Positions 57,996-64,000 of a stretch of 64,000 nt of DNA are shown here, piece after piece (the first letter of the stretch is position 1; every line of letters begins with the position of its first letter). Under the pieces are notes generated by a model. It did not search any database. It was not told the DNA's origin and worked only from the letters and a program-made list of their open reading frames with translations. A program made the translations under genes and the position numbers. Origin of the DNA: Planococcus soli (GTDB lineage: Bacteria; Bacillota; Bacilli; Bacillales_A; Planococcaceae); the NCBI RefSeq assembly GCF_016881065.1, contig NZ_WXYN01000003.1, forward strand, positions 25,486 through 89,485, read 5' to 3'.

Positions 57996-58708
57996 GAGTG
58001 TTGTCCTCCTAGACGAGTTAAAATGAGTTCGTACGCTTCAGTCAAACTTCCGAGACTACGGCGGAATACGTCTTTATCAAGCTTTTGTTTGGTTTCCATA
58101 TCCCAAAGCCGGCAAGTATCCGGCGAAATTTCATCTGCCAAAAGAATATTGCCATCCGAATCGCGGCCAAATTCGATTTTGAAATCGACCAGATCGACAC
58201 TGATTTCCTTGAAAAAGCCGATTAAGACTTTGTTGATTTCACGGGCTTTTTGTTTCAGCTCTGCCACTTCTTCTGCAGTTGCCAAATCCAGCATGTCGAC
58301 GTGCTCATCTGTGATCAAGGGATCGCCAAGTTCATCATCTTTCAAATAAAACTCCACTACCGGACGGCTGATGGCCACGCCTTCTTCAATACCGAGGCGT
58401 TTGGCCATGCTGCCGGCTGTAATGTTACGGACCACTACTTCCAATGGAATGATGCTGACGCTCTGCACCAATTGTTCATGATCAGACAATTGCTTGACGA
58501 AATGAGAAGCAATGCCCGCTTCCTGCAATTTCGTGAAAATCAGTGACGTGATTTTATTGTTCAATATGCCTTTGCCGGTGATTTCCTCTTTCTTTTCACC
58601 GTTGAAAGCCGTTGCTGAATCTTTATATTCCACCCACAAAATTCCCTGTTCGTCCGTTGCATACAAGCGTTTTGCTTTTCCTTCGTACAATAACTGACCT
58701 TTTTCCAT
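57992..58708 (-). CDS. purC: SAICAR synthetase
   Basis: This 238-residue ATP-dependent ligase adds aspartate to CAIR. It has LLYEGKAKRLYAT at the N-terminus, VRNITAGSMAKRLG, and the C-terminal LVDFKIEFGRD and DEISPDTCRLWD motifs. It lies 16 bp after purB. Confidence 0.97.
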   Translation of the reverse strand: MEKGQLLYEGKAKRLYATDEQGILWVEYKDSATAFNGEKKEEITGKGILNNKITSLIFTKLQEAGIASHFVKQLSDHEQLVQSVSIIPLEVVVRNITAGSMAKRLGIEEGVAISRPVVEFYLKDDELGDPLITDEHVDMLDLATAEEVAELKQKAREINKVLIGFFKEISVDLVDFKIEFGRDSDGNILLADEISPDTCRLWDMETKQKLDKDVFRRSLGSLTEAYELILTRLGGQHS

Positions 58709-58724
58709 TTTTAGAAGCCCCCGT

Positions 58725-60020
58725 TTAGTTTAGTCCAAGTCGATCGAAAATCATGTCCACTTGCTGCAGGTGATGGTTGTAATCGAAACAGTCGTCCAAT
58801 TCTTCTTTAGATAACTTGGAAGTAATTGTGTCATTCGCTTCCACGATTTTGCGGAAATGTGTCTGGTTTTCCCATGCTTCCATCGCACACGGCTGAACTG
58901 TATCGTAAGCCGCTTCACGAGCCATTCCTTTATCGATCAAAGCCAGCAGCACACGCTGCGAATAAATCAAGCCAAGTGTTGAATCCATATTGCGTTTCAT
59001 GTTTTCAGGGAACACTGTCAAGTTTTTGACGATATTGCCAAAACGGTTCAGCATGTAATTCAGTGCAATCGTCGCATCCGGCAAAATCACACGCTCGGCA
59101 GATGAATGCGAAATATCGCGTTCGTGCCAAAGTGCAACATTCTCGTAAGCTGTCAGCATATAGCCGCGGATCAGACGGGCAAGCCCTGTCATGTTTTCGG
59201 ATCCGATCGGGTTGCGTTTATGCGGCATTGCAGAAGAACCTTTTTGGCCTTTTGCAAAAAATTCTTCCACTTCCCGCGTTTCTGATTTTTGCAGTCCACG
59301 AATTTCCGTAGCAAATTTTTCGATAGATGAACCGATCAATGCAAGAACGCTCAAATATTGTGCGTGACGGTCGCGCTGCAAAGTCTGTGTCGAAATCGGC
59401 GAAGCTGCAAGTCCCAACTCTTTACAGACATACGCTTCCACAAACGGATCAATATTGGCATAAGTTCCGACTGCACCGGACATTTTGCCGGTTTCAATGG
59501 AAGCCGCTGCTGCCTCGAAACGTTCCAGGTTGCGTTTCATTTCTTCATGCCACAACGCCAGCTTTAAACCGAAAGTCGTCGGTTCTGCATGGACGCCGTG
59601 TGTCCGGCCCATCATGACTGTCATCTTGTGTTCTTTGGCTTTAGTTGCAAGAATTTCGATGAAGTTCGTCAAATCTTTACGGATAATGACGTTCGCTTGC
59701 TTCAATAAGTATGAAAGGGCTGTATCCACAACATCCGTTGAAGTTAAGCCGTAATGAACCCATTTGCGTTCTTCGCCAAGTGTTTCCGATACCGCTCTTG
59801 TGAAAGCTACGACATCGTGGCGTGTTTCTTCTTCAATTTCCAAAATGCGGTCTACTGAAAAAGAAGCGCCTTTGCGGATTTTTGCCACGTCTTCTTTTGG
59901 AATATCACCGATTTCCGCCCAAGCTTCACATGCCAGAATTTCAACTTCCAGCCATGCATTGTATTTGTTTTCATCTGTCCAAATTGCGCCCATTTCAGGT
60001 CGTGTGTAGCGTGCGATCAT
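58725..60020 (-). CDS. purB: Adenylosuccinate lyase
   Basis: This enzyme releases fumarate from SAICAR and from adenylosuccinate. The 431-residue protein belongs to the fumarase/aspartase superfamily, with the signature loop [15 protein letters not shown] and the earlier [14 protein letters not shown] and STDVVDTA motifs. GGAGG precedes the ATG. Confidence 0.97.
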   Translation of the reverse strand: MIARYTRPEMGAIWTDENKYNAWLEVEILACEAWAEIGDIPKEDVAKIRKGASFSVDRILEIEEETRHDVVAFTRAVSETLGEERKWVHYGLTSTDVVDTALSYLLKQANVIIRKDLTNFIEILATKAKEHKMTVMMGRTHGVHAEPTTFGLKLALWHEEMKRNLERFEAAAASIETGKMSGAVGTYANIDPFVEAYVCKELGLAASPISTQTLQRDRHAQYLSVLALIGSSIEKFATEIRGLQKSETREVEEFFAKGQKGSSAMPHKRNPIGSENMTGLARLIRGYMLTAYENVALWHERDISHSSAERVILPDATIALNYMLNRFGNIVKNLTVFPENMKRNMDSTLGLIYSQRVLLALIDKGMAREAAYDTVQPCAMEAWENQTHFRKIVEANDTITSKLSKEELDDCFDYNHHLQQVDMIFDRLGLN

Positions 60021-60036
60021 TTATAAGTTCCTCCAA

Positions 60037-61161
60037 TTATTCCGGCCAGATGCCGGATGCGTCTATTTCACTCAAAGTTGCCTCTAAGTCTTCCGTTAAT
60101 ATCGTAACATGTCCCATCTTCCGTTTCTGCTTCGCTTCGTCTTTTCCGTATAAATGAATTGACCAATTTGGAAATTGTGCGATTTTCGAAGTGAGTGGCG
60201 CAACATGTTCTCCCAGTACGTTGACCATTACCGCGCCTGACCATAGCTTTGGCTGCCGCAGCGGCCATCCGCAAACGGCACGGACATGCTGATGGAACTG
60301 CGAGATGTTTGTAGCTTCGATTGAGTAATGTCCTGAGTTATGGGGACGCGGGGCCAGCTCATTGACAATGATGCTGCCGTTGTCCAAAACGAACATTTCA
60401 ACGGCTAAGGTTCCGACCATATTCAGGTGAGCAGCGATTTTTTCAGCTGCCTGCTTCGCCAGGTCTACCGTTTCTTTATCGATTCGCGCCGGGACAATCG
60501 TCTGATGCAAAATATGATCTTGATGAATATTTTCACCGATTGGCAAAATAGCTGTTTCACCGTGTACATTGCGCTGAATGATGACCGAAATCTCTTTCGT
60601 GAAAGTAACAAAGGCTTCTGCAACACACTCGCCGTTTTCAAACAGTGCTTCCGCCAAATGCAGTTCATCTATAGAAGAAACAGTTTGCTGCCCTTTGCCG
60701 TCGTACCCGCCGCGTGCCGTTTTGACAACGAAAGGAAAGGGCAATTCACTGCTTTTTTCTGTTAATTCCTCGAAGTTGGCAGCTGTAATATAGTCTGCCA
60801 CAATCACGCCAGCCTCGGAAATGGCTTGTTTCTCGAAAATCCGGTTCTGCGTCACCCGAATCAATTCGGCTCCTTGCGGCACATAAGCGATTTCCGCTAA
60901 TTTTTTTAATCCCTCAACATCGATATTTTCAAACTCATAAGTGATGACATCGCTCACCTCAGCCAATTCTTCCAATGCATGCTGATCGTTGAAAGGAGCG
61001 ACAATTTGTATGTCGGCTACTTGGCCGGTCGGGGAATCCATTCCCGGATCGAGAACCGCAATTTTAAACCCGGCTTCCTTTGCCGCAAGAGCCATCATGC
61101 GCCCCAGCTGTCCGCCACCGATAATCCCGATCGTTTGGCCCGGCAAAATGGTTTTTGTCAT
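60037..61161 (-). CDS. purK: N5-carboxyaminoimidazole ribonucleotide synthase
   Basis: This 374-residue ATP-grasp enzyme carboxylates AIR to N5-CAIR. Motifs are [29 protein letters not shown] and [20 protein letters not shown] overlaps the purE stop (ATGA). Confidence 0.97.
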   Translation of the reverse strand: MTKTILPGQTIGIIGGGQLGRMMALAAKEAGFKIAVLDPGMDSPTGQVADIQIVAPFNDQHALEELAEVSDVITYEFENIDVEGLKKLAEIAYVPQGAELIRVTQNRIFEKQAISEAGVIVADYITAANFEELTEKSSELPFPFVVKTARGGYDGKGQQTVSSIDELHLAEALFENGECVAEAFVTFTKEISVIIQRNVHGETAILPIGENIHQDHILHQTIVPARIDKETVDLAKQAAEKIAAHLNMVGTLAVEMFVLDNGSIIVNELAPRPHNSGHYSIEATNISQFHQHVRAVCGWPLRQPKLWSGAVMVNVLGEHVAPLTSKIAQFPNWSIHLYGKDEAKQKRKMGHVTILTEDLEATLSEIDASGIWPE

Positions 61162-61646
61162 ACCAAGTCACCTGAACTTTCTATAACAGCAGCCGCTGTC
61201 CGGTCACGTCTTTCCTGTAAGGCCTGTGCCGCAGTTTCATCGACTGTACCGAGTATTTGAGCTGCCAGCAAGCCGGCATTTACAGCGCCTGCTTTGCCGA
61301 TGGCCACAGTAGCTACTGGAACCCCGCCTGGCATCTGAACAATGGATAACAAGGAATCCAAGCCGTTTAACGCTTTGGATTGAATAGGTACACCGACAAC
61401 TGGCAATGTGGTCTTGGCTGCTACCATGCCTGGCAAATGCGCAGCTCCGCCTGCTCCGGCAATGATGACATGAAGCCCGCGTTCACGCGCCTGTTCGGCA
61501 TAGCTGAACATCAAATCCGGTGTCCGGTGTGCTGAAACCACTTTCTTTTCATAGGTCAATCCCAACTCATCCAATACGTCACACGCATGCTTCATTGTTT
61601 CCCAATCACTCGTACTTCCCATAATGATGCCAATTCGCGGATTCAT
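61158..61646 (-). CDS. purE: N5-CAIR mutase (class I PurE)
   Basis: This 162-residue enzyme moves the carboxyl group from N5 to C4, giving CAIR. The nucleotide-binding start [27 protein letters not shown] and [13 protein letters not shown] are class I features, matching the purK partner. It is the first gene of the operon, downstream of the riboswitch leader. Confidence 0.97.
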   Translation of the reverse strand: MNPRIGIIMGSTSDWETMKHACDVLDELGLTYEKKVVSAHRTPDLMFSYAEQARERGLHVIIAGAGGAAHLPGMVAAKTTLPVVGVPIQSKALNGLDSLLSIVQMPGGVPVATVAIGKAGAVNAGLLAAQILGTVDETAAQALQERRDRTAAAVIESSGDLV

Positions 61647-61664
61647 CGATTACACTCTCCTTTT

Positions 61665-61723
61665 AAAAATAAAAAGCCCTTAAGTAAACTGCTCACATAA
61701 CGTGAAAAGCAGTTTACTTAAGG
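61665..61723 (-). terminator. Riboswitch-controlled terminator upstream of purE
   Basis: A perfect 15-bp stem (61709-61723 with 61678-61692) and a 16-nt loop are followed on the minus strand by a GC pair and TTTTTATTTTT. It ends about 20 bp before the purE start. Confidence 0.93.
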
Positions 61724-61798
61724 ACTGTACATGAAACGAATTTATGGATGATGGCATAGATATGCCCATCCTTCGTTTACGATCCACTAAGTTGCTTT

Positions 61799-61866
61799 CC
61801 CGCATAGTCCGGACATTACGGTGTCCTGGTAGAGACGCAGAAGCCAATTCTTCTGCATATATGGGG
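61799..61866 (-). ncRNA. Purine riboswitch aptamer (guanine-type)
   Basis: On the minus strand the three-way junction is clear. P1 is CCCCATA with TATGCGGG (one bulged C). P2 is GCAGAA...TTCTGC with loop GAATTGG. J2/3 is GTCTCTACC. P3 is AGGACA...TGTCC with loop CCGTAA, and J3/1 is ACTAT. The GG of L2 and CC of L3 can form the usual loop-loop pairs. The C in GGACTAT is at the specificity position (C74), so guanine or hypoxanthine is the expected ligand rather than adenine. Binding should favour the downstream terminator. Confidence 0.92.
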
Positions 61867-61877
61867 TATCCTTATTT

Positions 61878-61906
61878 ATCATAACAAGCCAGCTAAAGCA
61901 CGTCAA
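61878..61906 (-). promoter_or_regulatory. Promoter of the purine operon
   Basis: On the minus strand TTGACG (61906-61901), a 17-nt spacer and TATGAT (61883-61878), starting transcription just before the riboswitch aptamer. Confidence 0.88.
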
Positions 61907-61912
61907 TGATAA

Positions 61913-61953
61913 AGTCGAACAATAGGTTATTCAATCATTTAATCGTTCGGATT
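61913..61953. promoter_or_regulatory. PurR operator: inverted pair of PurBoxes
   Basis: Two inverted CGAAC cores, one at 61916-61920 on the plus strand and one at 61949-61945 on the minus strand, are separated by 24 bp. The distal box AAATCCGAACGAT fits the Bacillus PurBox consensus AWWWCCGAACWWT with one mismatch; the proximal AAAGTCGAACAAT fits with two. The spacing matches known PurR sites, and it lies just upstream of the -35. The repressor should be released by PRPP. Confidence 0.8.
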
Positions 61954-61969
61954 TATAAGGGATATTTTG

Positions 61970-62158
61970 TTATTGTTCCAGTTTACTCCCTTTAAATTTA
62001 ACTATTTGCCTGATTGGCACAGGCTGACCATTTATTTCTTCAAACAAGGGCTCTTCTTTTCTTCCAACTGCTGCATAGCCCAATGCTTTCATTCGATCCA
62101 GGCATTGAGAGATGGATTCATGTTCTTCGACTTCAAACCATATCGTATTTTTACTCAT
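61970..62158 (-). CDS. yebG: NETI-motif protein YebG
   Basis: This 62-residue protein belongs to the NETI-motif family. The N-terminal motif here reads K-N-T-I-W-F-E-V, followed by [20 protein letters not shown] and [10 protein letters not shown]. The function is unknown. Its ATG overlaps the yebE stop by ATGA, and the yebE-yebG-purE order is the same as in B. subtilis. Confidence 0.88.
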   Translation of the reverse strand: MSKNTIWFEVEEHESISQCLDRMKALGYAAVGRKEEPLFEEINGQPVPIRQIVKFKGSKLEQ

Positions 62159-62697
62159 TTATACAAATTGCCCCTTTTCACTGTCTTTACCCAAAACCCG
62201 CCATGTATTGTTTTAGCTTCGTACGCGATGATAAAAGCTTTCGGATCGATTTCCTGGATAGCTTTATACAATTTTAATTCCATTTTTCGCGGAGTCAAAA
62301 TTTGCATCGATTGCCGTCCACCATCACGTCCATTGGCGTTCCAGTCCGTAACGCCATAGCCTTTTTCCCGAAGCTGTTTGGGCAGATATTCCCCAGCCTC
62401 ACTGGTGATGACGTTTACCGTAATATAGCCCAAAGCCATTTTTTCTTCGATTTTTGAACCGATGATAACTCCAGAACCATATCCTAAAGCATAAGCGATC
62501 AGGTTTTGGATTTGGTCTAGATTATCAAGAACCAATCCAAGTCCTACTATATAGATGACGACTTCCACCATACTGACAACAGCGGCTAGATAGCGATAGC
62601 CTTTTAATGTCATGATCATTCGCACCGTAAAAAATGTTACGTAAACGATATTGATTGAAAAAATGATCAACACCATCAGCCACGGATTTACATCCAA
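62155..62697 (-). CDS. yebE: YebE-like membrane protein (DUF2179/DUF5698)
   Basis: This 180-residue membrane protein has three N-terminal hydrophobic segments (about residues 6-100, ending [20 protein letters not shown]). A soluble DUF2179 domain follows: [20 protein letters not shown] ... [20 protein letters not shown]. It belongs to the UPF0316 group. Members are thought to sense ligands through the DUF2179 domain; the function is unknown. The start is TTG at 62697 with AAAGGGTG upstream. Confidence 0.9.
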   Translation of the reverse strand: MDVNPWLMVLIIFSINIVYVTFFTVRMIMTLKGYRYLAAVVSMVEVVIYIVGLGLVLDNLDQIQNLIAYALGYGSGVIIGSKIEEKMALGYITVNVITSEAGEYLPKQLREKGYGVTDWNANGRDGGRQSMQILTPRKMELKLYKAIQEIDPKAFIIAYEAKTIHGGFWVKTVKRGNLYK

Positions 62698-63760
62698 TCT
62701 CTACACCCTTTCAATCTTTCAGTTTCCTACAAGAATTAGTTTTCATATTAGGGGAAAATTCTACAGAATGCAAGAGCGAAAAGGCGTGGAAACTCTTGCT
62801 GTATATAGGAATCCCGCCAATCCTCTAAACTTTTGTATCAAATTATACCTTGGTTTGCAAAGATGCAAATATTTTGGGAGTTGTATGAATAAGCAAAGTG
62901 CGTAATTTCCATTGATAATAGAGCTTATTTTCTATTGAATAGTTTTTTGCATAAGTTAAATCTGTAAATTATTCTTTTTTTAAATCAACCCAGACACATA
63001 TGGATGTACAAAGAAGATTGCTGCTGTGCACGATTCCCAACGAAGTTTCTAGAACGATTGTTTCGTCTTGGTTTAATTATTCCGTAGTTGCGCTAATGCC
63101 AAAAGAGCCACTTTTAAAAAGAAAATTCTAATTCCCTTAATCTACTTGGAGCTGCTTTGTCAGGTATCTGCTGTGAAATACTAGGTCAGTTTATTCTGTA
63201 AAAAAGATAAATTTGTTTTCCACATGAACTCCTGCCTTAACAAGTTTTTTGTTAAAGCATCAATTCGCTAGCCATGAAGATATGTGTTCACAAAACTCTG
63301 ATGGCGATAAGAACTGGTTTATTGATAGCCAAAATCCAGCTTTTAGCCGGCTGTATTAATTCAAAGGTTAACAGCGTTTGAGTTATGCTGATGTTCCTTA
63401 TTCTATAAGCTGAATTTAAGAAACGGCAGTTTGAAATCGCTTTGTTTAAACAAAGACGATTGTCCTGTATAAAATCACCGGAATTGAAATCCTAGGTTAA
63501 GCTGGAAAGACTACTCTTCTTATTGCACATTCTCCTAGTTCGTGGACATGCAACGCCGGGCCAATTAGTTGCCAATAGACGAGCTATATATTTCTTTTCC
63601 CTATTTGAAGTTAAGAGAAATATGGCACATACCGCTGCAAGATGTCGGCACTTAAAGAAATATGTAATTGGTTGACTCATACATGTCTTTTATAGGATAG
63701 TAAGCAATTGGCTAAAAGAAGTGTGAATCACCAAGCTTTGATCGCAACTTAGGTTAGTTT
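62698..63760. other. AT-rich region of about 1 kb without a recognisable gene
   Basis: This stretch is visibly richer in A/T than the rest of the window and is broken by stops in all frames. The longest frames (about 60-85 codons) have no ribosome binding site and no familiar protein sequence. The upstream sequence of yebE should hold its promoter. It may be a decayed gene or insertion, but I cannot name a source. Confidence 0.5.
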
Positions 63761-63764
63761 ATCA

Positions 63765-63797
63765 ATATCCCATCCGGCTATACGCCGGATGGGATAT
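63765..63797. repeat. Perfect 14-bp inverted repeat (isolated hairpin)
   Basis: The arm starting ATATCCCATCC at 63765-63778 pairs perfectly with 63784-63797 around a 5-nt loop. No proper T run follows on either strand and no gene end is next to it, so a terminator role is uncertain. Confidence 0.6.
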
Positions 63798-63972
63798 TTC
63801 AATTGTTCGCGGTCTTGGAGTTCTGTATATAGTTTTCGATAGTCGTCTCCAGTTTCAGTGTATAAGCTATTTCGATATTAAAGAATGGGGAGTTCCAATT
63901 AACTTAACTTTTGAGCCAGCATTTTGAAATTATAGAATTTCCGAATGTTTCCTTGATAAATTTTTTTCATAC

Positions 63973-64000
63973 AAAAAAGCCGTTACCGGAATCGGTAACG
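63973..64000 (-). terminator. Terminator of a minus-strand gene lying beyond the window
   Basis: The stem CGTTACCG/CGGTAACG (4-nt loop) reaches the last base of the window and is followed on the minus strand by GCTTTTTTG. The stem may extend past the edge. Confidence 0.75.

Noticed and set aside
57711-58349. 212-codon plus-strand frame opposite purS/purC
   Set aside because: Antisense to conserved genes, no start signal.
63492-63680. 62-codon minus-strand ORF in the gene-free region
   Set aside because: Weak start context and odd composition; best seen as a chance frame.

Overview
The window looks like chromosomal DNA from a low-to-moderate G+C Gram-positive bacterium of the order Bacillales, most likely a Planococcus-like member of the Planococcaceae. 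The evidence is the Bacillus-type gene set (YfmL, MreBH, YjbC, YerA/B/C, PcrB, CamS, CydS, YebE/YebG), GGAGG-type ribosome binding sites, TTG/GTG starts and a B. subtilis-like gene order in the right half. The genus is an inference. There are no rRNA or tRNA genes, CRISPR arrays, transposase genes or phage genes. The window is mostly core genome with small accessory insertions.

Layout. 1-5 kb: a P1B-4 metal-efflux ATPase, a YihY/BrkB membrane protein with a YtxH protein, an AGCS amino acid:Na+ symporter and a DUF1128 protein. 5-8 kb: structured repeats, then a coupled methyltransferase / FAD-monooxygenase pair of unknown pathway. 8-11.5 kb: psuK-psuG for pseudouridine breakdown, divergent from an M29 aminopeptidase, with a perfect spaced inverted repeat in the shared promoter region. 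11.5-17.8 kb: MreBH, a cluster of about 120-bp structured repeats, beta-carbonic anhydrase, DinB-like protein, GNAT, PepF and TspO. 17.9-24.5 kb: Map, riboswitch-controlled ThiT, an M20 peptidase, an SGNH esterase, a second M29 aminopeptidase and the YfmL helicase. 24.5-33.4 kb: an MFS exporter with its divergent TetR regulator, an amidase, an FbpA-like small protein, RlmD, the cytochrome bd operon cydA-cydB-cydS and a Nudix hydrolase. 33.5-48.8 kb: dgkB, a thioredoxin-like protein, gatCAB, pcrB-pcrA-ligA-camS, yerC, yerB, yerA and yjbC. 49-61.6 kb: the complete purine operon purEKBCSQLFMNHD on the minus strand. It is preceded by a consensus promoter, an inverted pair of PurR boxes and a guanine-type riboswitch with a terminator. 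61.9-62.7 kb: yebG and yebE. 62.7-64 kb: a region with no convincing gene, ending in the terminator of a minus-strand gene outside the window.

How the parts work together. The right half is a housekeeping block: IMP synthesis, Asp/Glu-tRNA amidation, DNA ligation and repair, and lipid recycling. Many of its genes are coupled by ATGA stop/start overlaps. The items most worth a second look are four. First, a family of short repeats whose arms show compensatory base changes and whose fixed end sits at or just after stop codons. Second, the psuK promoter operator. Third, the orphan hydroxylase/methyltransferase pair. Fourth, several microproteins, including CydS, that automatic calling would miss. 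Residue counts and promoter/terminator assignments were made by eye.
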